From Lactifluus volemus (taxonomy: Eukaryota; Basidiomycota; Agaricomycetes; Russulales; Russulaceae): 64,000 bases of DNA. Below the pieces are notes generated by a model. The model ran no database searches. It was not told where the DNA came from and was given only the letters and a program-made list of their open reading frames with translations. Position numbers and translations under genes: made by a program. The number at the start of each line of letters is the position of its first letter. Within the stretch, counting starts at the first letter, position 1. Of the stretch, positions 33,455 through 45,161 are shown piece after piece. The stretch spans positions 806,001 through 870,000 of the forward strand of contig WTXI01000011.1 in NCBI GenBank assembly GCA_022376515.1, read 5' to 3'.

Positions 33455-35221
33455 ATGCTTGTCAGTCGTATTATGCTTCACCCAACTACTCACTTCATCC
33501 CTACAGACATCTTCCACTCTGTTCTCGAGCACATTACAGATAGGCGCGATCTCTATGCGGCTGCCCTCGTCAGCCGAGATTTCAACTGCGTCGCAACTCC
33601 GCTCCTCTATCGCACTCTCGACACGGACACACGTACGAGACAGCCGGACCATAAATCAGTATGTGCCTTGCAATATCTGCCCTAGCCAAGTCTTCATCGC
33701 CGTAGCAGAGCGATGTGATTCATCCCGCATACACACTCCTCTCCAGGCCTGAGCTCGGCCGTCACGTACGACATATCCGCGAAACAGGTCGAGTCCCTTT
33801 TCTTTCTCGACTTGAATGAGCGATGACCCGGGACGCGCTGTTAGTGGATGTTTCCGCCTCTGGTTCTTTTCGCCCGCCTCTCGCTCTTTTTCGTCCAAGG
33901 CGGATAGTATCGCTTACCTGCATTATATTTTTTTAGGTGTCCTGCACGCCACCCATCCACGAGTCACCGAAGCCGTCCTTAGGGCTCTCCGCCTCTGCCA
34001 CAATTTGTACTCTTTCACATGGGTTGATGATACACCCGCATCACCCTCCACCTTCCTATCTTTCCTTATCATTCTCCGTAGTCTTCCCCTGCGCGCCCTC
34101 ACACTCCGCACTTACAGCGACCTGGGAGAAGACGCGTGGTCTCTTATCAATACCTTAACGAGGTTACAAAAAGTTGCGATATGGTGCATGCATGGTCCAC
34201 CTCGCGTTCTGCAATGTTGGGCACCCTTACTTGGAAGCACGCTCACTGAATTAGAACTCGGGGTAAACTATTCTTCGCTCTTATCGCACTCCATGAATTG
34301 ATTTCAAATGCATCCCAATTATAGCGCTGTGCCGGTGTTCCTGCGACCATTCTGGTTGCCGTACTTTCGCAGCTCCCACGCCTGCGTGACTTACGATTGA
34401 AAGGCGCGCCAAGCAACGCCATCCGGGACATTCTCGCCTCGCTCCCGGCTCTCGTTGCACTCGACACGGAGTATCTCGGCTCGGGCCTGGGACGTCGACT
34501 AGATGAAGATGCGCCCTTGCCCCTTTTGCAGCGGCTCACGGTACGCACATCCTCCGTCGACCTGCAGGGCCCCCTGCAGCTCTGGGGGTGGTTGTACGCT
34601 CTCGCGCCGCGCCCATCGCTCGAATCTTTTACCCTATACGCATTCTCAACGGCGGGTCACACGAATATCCCTCGGTATTTTCTACTCTCGCTGGCCCGTA
34701 GGCACGGGGAGACGCTCCGCCAATTCCTCGTCAACATGACGCAGCTTACGCTGGAGGATGTACAGTGTGTCTGCGAGCTCTTTCCGCGACTTGAAGAGCT
34801 CTCTTGTGCCGTCGCAAGCCGTGATGCCGTATGCACTCCCTTCCGCTTTACATCCGCAGAGCCGTTTCATCTTTGTATTTTTGTTTTCGCCTCGTAGGAG
34901 TCAATCGCCCATGCAATCGAGAAGGCCCACAATCTCCGCACGCTCAAGTTGCACGTACACTGGATCCCGGACGCCGCAAGTACGAATTCTCCCATTTCGC
35001 CTAATTCTCCTATTGCGCGTTTCGGGCTGGCAGATGCCCGGGCATTGATGCGCCGTCCGGGTTCGCGCTTGTGTACGGTGTCAATGGGTTCACACGTATT
35101 TCGGGGATCATGGGTGCAGATGCAGGGTGTGGATGGGTCGAAACGAGTACATTTTCAGGTGGTAGAAGATGGTTCATCGGCCTTAGGGCAAATGTGTTCA
35201 TTCTTTCCCACAAATTTCTGA
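33455..35221 (+). CDS. F-box / leucine-rich-repeat-like protein
   Basis: Five exons join in frame: 33455-33658, 33709-33787, 33937-34262, 34325-34828, 34898-35221 (478 residues). The N-terminus contains an F-box-like helix pattern, FIPTDIFHSVLEHITDRRDLYAAALVSRDF, followed by PLLYRTLD, the common fungal arrangement. Irregular leucine-rich repeats follow (LPLRALTLRTYSD, LTELELG, LPRLRDLRLKG, LEDVQCVCELFPRLEEL, LRTLKLHV). By family it would be the substrate-recognition subunit of an SCF ubiquitin ligase, binding Skp1 through the F-box; the target is unknown. A second in-frame ATG at 33473 is an alternative start. Intron 2 is long (149 nt) for this genome, so an additional small exon there cannot be excluded. 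Confidence 0.8.
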
Positions 35222-37686
35222 GGTTTCTATCTTTGTGGATAACAAGCATATATCGACCTGTATATTTATTAGTCGCAAGATTCATCGTTGTCATCCAATC
35301 TTCCACGTCCTCTATTAGACAAGGAGCTGATACCAACTTTCAACTCGCCACCAATGATACTATTACCTTGATGATTTACGAAAGTAGCTATAAACAGATA
35401 GCAAGGGGCAGTTGCAGACGAGCACATCAACTATGTCACATTCCACGACCCCCGCGTGCACGGCCCCCCCGCGATGGCCCACCGCGTGCACCACCGCGAC
35501 CTGGAAGAAGAGCGAGTGTGCGTCATCGTGAGTTCATGGGGAAGAGAAGAGAGATTGAACAAATGGCAGACCTCGTTGGGGGGTACCACTGCGACCTGAG
35601 CCAGAGAACATGCGATGAGCGTGCGATATCAAAAAGGATGGGCACACGACGCACCTCGTCCTACGCCACCAGCATGTGAACCACCCCGCGAGCTCTTACC
35701 CGCTTCTCTTGCGCGCGTCTGTTCATCCTTGACCACGTCCAGCAGTGCGTCTGGTACGCGCAGGTACTTTATCTGCCACCACAAAAACAAATGCCCAGAC
35801 AGAAATCAGTACTGCACGTCAAGTTGCAGTTCGTTCAAAAACGCACCGTGCTACCGCGGATGTAACACTCTTTGACTTTCCAAAACCGGTCGCCGTCTGC
35901 GTTGGTCTGGTATACTTCGCGAAGCGTGATGTTCATAAAGTTGTCGCAGTTGACGAGGTGTCCATTGAACGTTTCTCCATTTTTTAGCTCGACCAACTAC
36001 GGGGGGGAGAGAAATATGGACAAGACGTCAATGAGCACGCGATTTTGCAAGCGGTGTGAGCGGTGTGCGGACCATTGGCTTGTTTTGTGCGGCATTGAGA
36101 AGGGAAAGTGGTAACTAAGGAAGACCCATCAGTCCTTTGACTAGGCTCAAGTTTGTCCGGATGAATTTTATTACCATCTTGGTGAGGATAAGATGTGGGT
36201 TTGTTGTGAGGTTAGACGCGTCCAAACATTACAACCCTAACCCTGCGCATGTCCGTAGGACGACAAAGGAGCAAATTCAATTACATACTAACTAACTGCA
36301 CATCTGGAGGGTAAAGCCAACTCAATTCAATAAATTCTCAATTCAAAATTATAATATAGCCTTGACACCAAGAACGGTCGGGGGCTGTTGGAAGAAGATG
36401 TGATCCTATCTGGTGCTCCCTCATCTATCACATCGCATAACGAGGAGTTTCAAGGCATCTTTGATTGTGGATGAATTTGAAAGAAGGCAACGACATCGTT
36501 ATGTCATTCACCTGATTACGCCGCTCTTCTAATGCTTTGTTTTTTTGCTTCCAATCCCTCGTACATGCAGAACTGACTGACTGACCTCTTCAACGTCATT
36601 TATTACGGCCCGAAGGTTTTTCCGAGCCCCAACCGAGCCAAGGACAACTGGGACTTTTTTTTGCCGACTCCAATTTGGCGCAAGATTTCATGACCATCTG
36701 TCCAAAAAAAAATTTCCCTACATCATTTGGGAAGTTCGTGTCAAAGGATTGATGCCTGAGCCGAGATTCGCCTCTCCGTCATATTGGGAATGAGTCGGTT
36801 GACCTAATCGTCCTCGACCTCTTTAGGAACCGCTTGTGAGACACTCGTTTCCATGATTCACGAACACTCTCCCAATCAATCCTTCGCAAAATAGCATCGG
36901 CTAGGTAACGGGTGTTGGTCCAGACTAAATGAATCGAAGCTTTCGAACAAAGAGCACAAATTTATTGTCTTCCACCTTTTCGACATTCCTGGTTGTCGCC
37001 GATCATACTTCCGTGATGTGGTTGCTGGCTGCTGGGTGCACTTCACGACATTCTCATATCTCATCACCTTTGTGAACATTTCGGATTTTGGATCCATCCG
37101 CTGCTCGGGTATCAATCTGGTCCCAAGCACACTTTTGTGACGCTACCGTGAGGTACGAACCTCGCATGACCCCGTCTCAAAGGAGTGTAAATCACGGAAT
37201 GATCCAAGTAACTACAGATCTACTTCCGGCGTTTCCAAGCTACATATTGGCACATCTGGGGGTAAAGTATGAGGCCGGCAGTGGAACGACTATTTCTCCT
37301 CGAATCCGAGATCTGGAGAGGCGAGGACGTATCTCGCTGAGATAGCGCGATCGAGGGATCGGCTGGGAAGGTCGTAGATTGCGTGTGTGTGGTGATGGCT
37401 AAGGGAGTTGGCCTGTGGCTACTTTCAAGGTACGCCAATGATTGCAAGAGAGAGGGAAGGTAGAGCAGATTGCGATGCTGCCATGACAAGGTCTTATATT
37501 CTCGGTCGAACATAGCATTGTCTGGAAGCTTGATCTAGTATTTGGTAAATTTATACTAGGTGTGTTGCAGCAGCGAGACAGCAATACGGAGCATACGAGG
37601 GAATCAATAAACGTCTTCCTACTGCCAGACACCAAGGCACTACAAGGTCGAAGGCCCAGCTGAATTGCTTGTAGAATCGGATAGAT
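35222..37686. other. Intergenic region without a clear gene
   Basis: From about 35,430 to 35,870 the + strand has coding-like pieces in several frames (VTFHDPRVHGPPAMAHRVHH; MADLVGGYHCD) broken by stops; this may be an eroded gene I cannot name. 35,900-37,680 shows only short open frames and A/T runs. AACCCTAACCCTG at 36,232 is a two-copy coincidence, not a telomere. Confidence 0.4.
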
Positions 37687-39761
37687 TTACCTCTGCCGGT
37701 GCCTGAACATTACATTTGTATTCCCGGGGATGCGCATCCCGAAAATGCAGCGGTCAGCTGGTGCCTCGGTTCCTTCCTCAAACTTCATATCATATGTGAC
37801 AACCATATGAGCAAGCAATGCTTTGATCATGTTGGCCGCGAAGACCCGCCCAGGGCTGAGAGGAAGAGTGACGGGTTTCCATGAGCATGATATGATAAAT
37901 CGATACCCTGAACCTCACCATGTGTGTCGCCCCAGTCCAAAAGCTAAGTGTTCGGTTGATGTGGAGACCACTTGGTGCCTACTCGTCACCGAATCTCCAT
38001 CACTCTCTCGAAGTTTCGAAAAGCGAAAGCCATCAAATTCCTCAGGGTTGGGATATAGTTCTTCATCCCTATGAACGGCGCTAGCTGGGAGAGCGACGAG
38101 TGTGCCTGCGGGGATAGTCACTCCGTTCGAAAATGTGAATGGACGCAATGCGAGACGAAGCATGGTCACTGAGAGACGGCAAAGCACATCAACACTTGGA
38201 GTGCTAGGCAAGGTACAGAACGAACGGAAGGTTAGGCCATCTACCCGCTGGGATTCCCGTATGAAACTGTCAATCATATGCAGCTTGTCTAGTCCAGCTT
38301 TCGTCCAGCCTTCTTCCGCCACCACGGCCTCGACCTCCTCACGGAGGGAATTGACACATTCTGGGTTGGCAAGAACGCGGTAAAATACTTGCGTGAATGT
38401 CTGCGGATGTGTGATATCAACAATAGATTGTGGCGGATGCGGAAATATTGTCGCTCGCCAGAGAAGTTGTATGGATTGCCGCAAGGTTGACTAGGAGAAG
38501 TCGGCGTGCCAAACCGTCGAGGGACCTCTCTACACCTTTGGCTTCGCTCATGAGCCACATGAGCATATCATTCTGTACTTGTACTGTGTGGTATGAGAAC
38601 TTCACAGTGAAACGGTTTGACGAACGGGTTTATTATCCCAATCCTCGCCAAATTCCTCCATTTTCGCGAAACGTTCTTCAACCATAGGTCTGATAAATTC
38701 GATAGCTTGTCGAATCTGGGATGGAAGGTTGGATAGTATACGAGATACAATACTGGGTGCATTTCAGGGTCGAGGGGGAGGTCGTTAAACATGACGACGC
38801 ACGGCTTGAGAGGCTTCGGGAACATGCCAATGATGGCTGCAGATTTTACAGCGTTAACCGCAAATGTCAAATTCAGTGTTTGATAGTCACGGTTACGGCC
38901 TGCAAAGTATCAACATAAGTCGCAGACAGGGTAGAAGAACTGGAGCACGTTCACACACAAAGAGGAAGTCCGACAAAGACACGGTTAGAGACGGCACAAA
39001 TCACTCGTTGCATCGTCTCAACGATGGGGACCTTGATCCATTCTATGACATGTTTGAATGATTGGCCTCTCTTCTTCTGCAAGTACTCCACGTACCATCG
39101 TCACGTGTCTGTATCACCTCCTCCAAGGCCGTGACGAGCTCGTCACGGACTTCTTCGAGAATACCGGAGATATTCCGTGTCAATTTTGAACGTATTACAT
39201 CCGTTTGATAAAGGTCATCCATGTTCAATAATTTTAGCGTGTATTCGAGTTGAAGGGTCTGAGGACTGGTGAGCACGAGTCAAGCTTATGCAAGCTATCA
39301 TGTGTACCTCGAGGCTCAGTTCAAGCATAGATAAGACGTTATCTGGAGCCTTCCTGACATCTTCAATCAGTTCAGAGCCAGCGACTAGTATCATCCATCT
39401 GCGGAAAGAGGCAATCTTAAATAAACCCGGTCTTGTCTGAAAGCAGGTCGGCCGCGTTAGCTTGTCGTGAAGAAAAGTGGCCAAGTTGTGGAGTGTAATG
39501 TTACTTTTTCATAACCCTCTTTAAGCATGCGAAAACCATCAAAGTTAAATTGAACAGCGGAGATGTACGAGAGGATTGGGTCAGAAAATCCTACAGTAGG
39601 GATCGCACTGAGCTGGAGACTCCCCGACGTGATCAGCGACGGGATAAACTAGTCGGTAAGGAACTAACCAATGGATCCCTCCTGTACCAGCTGAGGAAGA
39701 GAGAGACCAAGATCAAGATCCCTGCGAGGAACGATACGTTCAGAGTGAACTCGTCAAGCAT
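37687..39761 (-). CDS. Cytochrome P450, inverted copy I (intact)
   Basis: The exons in transcript order (39761-39669, 39612-39505, 39436-39308, 39258-39096, 39042-38959, 38899-38803, 38752-38626, 38572-38459, 38400-38226, 38168-37919, 37855-37687) have exactly the lengths of copy D, giving 502 residues. It starts MLDEFTLNVSFLAGILILVSLFLSWYRR. Motifs are NLAAIHTTS in the I-helix, ESQR as ExxR, FDGFRF, and AFGLGRHTCPGRVFAAN with the Cys codon split by the last intron and a canonical Phe. Intron 8 (38458-38401) starts GC instead of GT; all others are GT-AG. Relatively diverged from A-G and most like H. It lies about 7.4 kb from the array, in opposite orientation, beyond three unrelated genes. 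Confidence 0.93.
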
Positions 39762-40340
39762 ATTGTGATGATGTTAGGGCCAGAGGTTGCCTGCTAAATG
39801 ACGCTCTATAATTATACAGCTCGGCTAGCACGAAGAACAACGGCATGATATACTAGTAACAGCCCGATTGCGATAGTGGGCAATCGAGCTCGTTCAGCAC
39901 ATTCGGAACACTTTCAATTGAACCCCACGTGAGCTCATGGCGGAAAATTTCACTCGTTAAGGTAAATTTGAGATTGAACGAAGAAGCCGTCATCACCCGA
40001 CCCTCTCTCTAAACGGAAAGTTCTTTGTCGGTTGTCGAAACCCTTTGAACACATTCAAAGTTGTCCCCGGCGGATAGCCAGGCATCACTGGATTCAGACT
40101 TCACACAACTGGAATGGCAGCAGAGTTTCACTCTTGATGCACCAAATTTTGCCAGCGTATCAGATTGATTCTCCCTAAAATTGTACGAGTGCGCACTGGC
40201 ACGGACGGATGCAAATACTGTACTTGCACTGGTGTGGGACACTTGAGTTTTTTTTTTTTCGTAAGCGGAATGGCCACGGGCCGTCCGAGCCGCCCGATCA
40301 ACCGTCCCTTAGCGAGGGTGTTCACAGCTGTCCGAGTCAA
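39762..40340. other. Upstream region between P450 copy I and next gene
   Basis: Divergent promoters of copy I (- strand) and the gene at 40,341 (+ strand) should lie here. A T-run at about 40,249-40,260 precedes the latter. No further gene is seen. Confidence 0.4.
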
Positions 40341-41069
40341 ATGTCCACCCTCGGACGACGTCTACAGACCCTCTTTAAACGAAAAGGCATAGGAAGGTAT
40401 GGCTACATCCAGGAGGTTCAAGGCGTACCATTCTATGAGGCTCGTCCGCCGTGGTGGGCTAAGTTTACCTGGGGATTCATCGCCGCCGACCTCCTCATGA
40501 CGTGCGTTCAGTTCTCCACCTTTCATCCTACCCTACGTTTTCTCATCAAGGTACCCCCCAAAAGTTCAACGATGACGGAGTTAACGTGGACAAAATGGAG
40601 CTTACCACCCGAAAAGTCCGGTGAGGCACCTGTTGTACTACGTCCCGCCTGGCAACGCGCCGGACTCTGCCTGGCCCACCTCTCGCTTGGCGTCGGCTTC
40701 GCCACACTGCTCCTCATTGCGCGCTCACGTGTCGTGCGTATATTGCACATCATTCCTCCTGCCGCCGACGCACCAAAACAACTACTTATCGCCGGCGCCC
40801 ATCGCCACGGAATGCGCGGTGCTGTAGTGCCATTTGAACGAGCGCGCATTGATCCGGGACGCGACAAGACGGAGGTGATATTGCGCATACAGGATGTGCG
40901 CGGTCACTGGTGGATTGGGCTCACACGTGCGCGTCTGAGGGGTACACCAGTACCTGCAGCGCGCATGCGGGACGCGCTCTTGGCAGAGTGGGGAATCCGC
41001 AAATCCGCCGGGGGTGATCCGGTTGCTAGCGTGGGACGTTGGAAAAGTGGGCCTATACTACAGAACTGA
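40341..41069 (+). CDS. Conserved-looking protein with two membrane segments
   Basis: A single open exon encodes 242 residues from ATG 40341 (MSTLGRRLQTLFKRKG); the frame is open further upstream but without coding character. Two hydrophobic segments are visible, WGFIAADLLMTCVQF (~residues 50-65) and LCLAHLSLGVGFATLLLIA (~110-128), followed by a soluble C-terminal half with HRHGMRGAVVPFERARIDPG and HWWIGLTRARLRG. A basic N-terminus, two membrane spans and a small C-terminal domain recall TMEM223-type mitochondrial proteins, but this is layout only and not a firm assignment. No intron is needed. Confidence 0.7.
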   Translation: MSTLGRRLQTLFKRKGIGRYGYIQEVQGVPFYEARPPWWAKFTWGFIAADLLMTCVQFSTFHPTLRFLIKVPPKSSTMTELTWTKWSLPPEKSGEAPVVLRPAWQRAGLCLAHLSLGVGFATLLLIARSRVVRILHIIPPAADAPKQLLIAGAHRHGMRGAVVPFERARIDPGRDKTEVILRIQDVRGHWWIGLTRARLRGTPVPAARMRDALLAEWGIRKSAGGDPVASVGRWKSGPILQN

Positions 41070-43781
41070 TGAGAAGGCATGGCATCTTTAATTCTTTTTT
41101 TGTTTCGCTGTGAAAATCTGAAATGGGTCATTGCGCCTTGTCGGTTCATCACACTTCGCTATGGACGTGAGAACGTACATTTGAACATCCTCATCTATGA
41201 ACTACACCGTCCGCAGCTCGACGGGTCTACATGGATACCCCCCATCGTAAAGCCGATATCAACGAGATGCTGCCTCTACTGTCCTGTTCTCCTGGGTTAC
41301 GCATGGGTTCACATCCCATCTGTCACCTCCCCGAATGCTCGCTTAGCTTAGCAAATCAGCGGATCGTCCCTGGAACTTCCACTCATCCCCGAAGAATGGG
41401 GCGTCAGATTGATATCACTTGTACAGCATGACCGTTTTTTGTTTGCTCCCCCGCCTCAAAACCCGATTTTCCATTTGTGGACGACGCTCAAGGGAAAAAT
41501 AAACGCTCAATTTGTCTTTGCGTACTGTGTCGGGCTTCAGGCTCTCCCTGTATCACCGGCCAAATCCCTATAGCCACTGTCGTCCCTTAATGTTCCTCAA
41601 TATCCTATTTTTTGGAGTCTCCTGGACACCCGGTCTCCAGTCAATGAACAATCCTATCACCACATTGCCGACGTTGCCATCTGACTGCCAGTGAGGACGT
41701 CCCTATCAACTTTCTCACATTTCACTTATCGATTTTTTCTATGACAAACGACTGGCACACCAATCACATGGAGCATTTCACACCTACCAAGTCAGCAACG
41801 AGTGTTGTGCGGTTGAGTTCCGTAACGAGTGCCCGCAGCGCGGAGATACCACAAACCGTGAACAGTTGGGGCGATCGCAACAGGGCACTTCTTCCTACCG
41901 TTCTAGCCCCAACCATGACGGTGGGCAGTACACGGACTGGAAGAAGAAGCGAGTACTCTCTTTGCTTCGCAGGCATCGCCAATGCTCAGCATTGGTTGTA
42001 TTAGTAAAAAGCTGCCTTTGCGCCCATGTGCCACGTGCGTTTCGCTTATTGTAAGAAAATCAAATTTCCCCTGAGTGAGACAAATCGACGGATTGCGCGC
42101 AAAACTACTGTGTACGTACTACGTACTGTACTGTACTGTACTGCAAGTACTGTACAGCGGAATCCCAACAGGTAACCGATCGCAGAGCGCGCGTCATCGC
42201 AATTACCTCCTTACTTGACAGCCAGCGAAAACCCCGTCGCTGAAACTCTCCCGAGTTCGTGGCTGGGTTCTCGAAGACAGTTCTTTCTCTCTCCGCACTG
42301 TCAGTGGATTCGGCTTCCCCGAGTTACGATACAGGTTTCAACGAACTCGGGTGACCCAAACAAGAGCTGACAGGGATATCTGGGTTCAATCAACGTTTTT
42401 TTTTTTTTTCATTCTCGAGGAAGGGAACGAGGTTCCATTTGTCGGAATATCACCAATTACGGACAGCTACGGTAAATTACAGTAGATCATCGCAGCATCC
42501 CTACTTTCCGATCCACATGAGTCAATCCTCGGTGTATACAATGTATACGTAGTCGGAGGAGCCAGAGTTGGACTGTTATGTCGGATCAACGGCCGTACCG
42601 ACCTCCACCAACCAATCAGATTATGGGGGTAAAAATTTATTCATGACATAATTGTAGCGCTAATACCTGACTTGGCCCTGTCCCTGTTCCCTCACATAAT
42701 TTCCTAATCCCAGTTCCTGAAACAAGTTGAAATGAAAAAAAAATATCCGCGTGTTTTGTTGTGGTTACCGAGAGAACGCCCAGGGTCTTCTTGATCTTTC
42801 GCTGGCCGCCATTCACTGGCACCCAGTAAGACAAGCTTCCGTTGTACCTGGGCCGCATTGACCTGAAATTCCCCCGCATTTCGTTCCTTCACTCGTGCAT
42901 TAGGGAGCTCTGATCTCTGTTGTGGTCTGTTGGTGAGAATTTGGGTTGTCAAAAACGCCACCAAAGTAAAGTTTCACTAGAGCTCAGGGTACCGTGCCCT
43001 GCTGATGTTTCGATAACAGTAGGTGGGGGGCTCACGCCACGGCCCGCCATCACGCATTGGGCCCTCTAGGACTTTGGCGCATATAAGCATGGTAGCATGA
43101 CCATACGTAAAAGGTAACTCGGAAAGATGCGGTGCGTAAGAACGGAGACGCTTCGCCGGAATTAATCCATCATTTTTACTAAAGTACTCTACACAGTACA
43201 GTACACCGGGAAGTGGAAATGAAAGTGAAAAAAACAGTGGCCCAGACACAAGGAAGGTGGAAAGACGTGCAATAGTGAGAGGTCGATGAGGGGGATAATG
43301 GGGTTATCTTTAGATAGATCATAACGTACATGACAGGATGACAGGAGCAAGGGCCGACAGGTCCCCATAAATGGTTTGGCACAAAAGCCACCGCTCCGGC
43401 GCGAGCAGAGAGAGCGCTGCCAGTGGCACTCCTCGGCCGAAATGTGGAGGAAAGGGGGAAATTTTTCAATCGCGGCCACGCAGTCGTGATATCGCACTCG
43501 CCAACCGACGCACTCTTGTACCCCCCACGCTCTTTGACCGCGCCCGCGTGGCTGCTCGCACGGGGAAGAACTGAACCGCCGTGTCGTTCGGGGAGACCGG
43601 TGAGAATGACGAGCTCCCAAGTGGGCGGTAAGACTCAAACGTCATTACGACCGGTGAGGGTGAGTACGGAGATGGGAGTACTGGGGAGATGGGAGTGGTG
43701 ATGGTAGGGGTAGTTCTGGCAGTGGCTTGGATCCCGGATACGCAGGTGGCTGTAGAGGTAATGCGGGTTCGTGTGGAACGG
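41070..43781. other. Intergenic region, no recognisable gene
   Basis: 2.7 kb with only short open frames. Notable features are a self-complementary GTACGTACTACGTACTGTAC-type cluster at 42,112-42,156, T-rich runs near 42,395, and a second TACAGTAC cluster at 43,181-43,206. I see no motif-bearing protein. Confidence 0.4.
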
Positions 43782-44644
43782 TCATAGTTGCGATACTCGT
43801 ATCAGAATCGGAAGAGAATAAGTCAAGCTCGTGCGGGATGCGGGGAGTTGGGGCCGAGAGAGAGAACTCTGCCGGCGGGGTAGCTGTGTCCTAGGTATTG
43901 ATGGTAGATCATCAGAGAGGCATGCCCAACAAAGGTCTTCAAAAGCGTCGAAGGGGTTGAGGAGCAGTTGTGAATCGAGGGATGCGAGAAGAGCGGGGTC
44001 AAATTCTAGAGGATTGCGCGAGTAGGCTGGTGCTGGGGACTCTGGCTCCTTTGACACAGGTTTCGGCGCTGGCGTATCAACTAATAAAGGTGAGGGTTCC
44101 GGCGTGGGTACAGGGGAAGGTGTAAATGCGGGTGCAGGGGCCGCAGGCTCCAGCGGGGGTGGGAGTCGCAAGGGACGAGATATTGGGGGGGTCGCTAATG
44201 CAGTAGACCAGTGTGCGGAGGCACTGCTACGAGTCTGGCTCGAGTCCGAGTCGGACTCGAGCGCAACATCATCGAGGGTCAAATCTGAATCTTGACTCCA
44301 TATGCTCTCGGCGAGGTCAAACCCCGGTAATACTGTGTGCACATGGAGGATGTGAGCGTCCCGCGATAAGAATAAGCGCTGATGGCAAGGTGCTTACTCG
44401 CATCCTCGGGATGGCCAGAAGGGGAGAGCTCATTACCAAGATCACCGAGTCGATGTCCTTGCGACATCTGCTGTGAGGAGGGAGCAATTATGAGGGATGA
44501 TGAGTTGAGGGGGTAGGTTGGAGACACACGTACGGGTAAAAACTTATAACCAGGAGGAAGGTATGGGGGCGGGCCTGGTTTGAATTCGGTGGTGAGATCG
44601 AAGTGGGGTTCTAAAAAGTCATAGTCTGCTGAGGGGACAGACAT
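43782..44644 (-). CDS. Hypothetical Ser/Pro-rich protein
   Basis: Three exons join in frame: 44644-44534, 44470-44398, 44332-43782 (244 residues). It starts MSVPSADYDFLEPHFDL, followed by a short GPPPYLPPGYKF stretch, an acidic segment (DLTLDDVALESDSDSS), a long Pro/Ala/Ser-rich low-complexity middle, and a more structured C-terminal patch, LLNPFDAFEDLCWACLSDDL. Clean exon phases and intron borders support a real gene. No catalytic motif or membrane segment is seen and I do not recognise the family. Largely disordered by composition. Confidence 0.7.
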
Positions 44645-45161
44645 AGTGATGTGTGATGGGGGGGTAAAGTTGGAGATGTTGAGGAAGAGAAGAGTTAATA
44701 GGCGGAGAAAGTGGAGCGTGTGGTGAGGTGCAATAAATGGATAGATGAGATAGGATATATATATTTGTATTGGAGGAATGAGGCGCAGGCCATTGCTCAG
44801 CTGCACCCTCGGCATCGGAAGCAAGTTGATCGTGGCGGCGCTAATTTGTCAAATCTCAAATTTGGATCTGACACCCTCGGACTGTCACGCGTACCACTCT
44901 TCAGTTTGACTTCTTTGACCGTATCCAGGACCCGACGAGACAATTAACTTATTGTGTGAGATTGAGATCATTCAGTTCCGGAGCTAATACTGGGTTTTAA
45001 CTTCTTTTGCTTTGCCTATCCGATATTTATTCGAGGTCCTTGCGTGATCTAATAGCATGCAGCAGTGATATACACAAGGTAACTGTGGATGGAGATATAT
45101 ATATAAAATTTGAGGGCGGGTATTGTGGGCACAAGCTGCGCATCCAGTGCTTCGCTAATCA
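44645..45161. other. Intergenic region
   Basis: Contains the upstream region of the Ser/Pro-rich gene, including a TATATATA run at about 44,756, and the 3' flank of the gene at 45,162. Another TATATATA run lies near 45,097. No gene is seen. Confidence 0.4.

Noticed and set aside
36232..36244. Telomere-like AACCCTAACCCTG
   Set aside because: Only two units, inside a gene-bearing region; no array.
40341..41069. Firm assignment to TMEM223
   Set aside because: Only the two-span layout and C-terminal domain suggest it; no diagnostic motif can be verified by eye.
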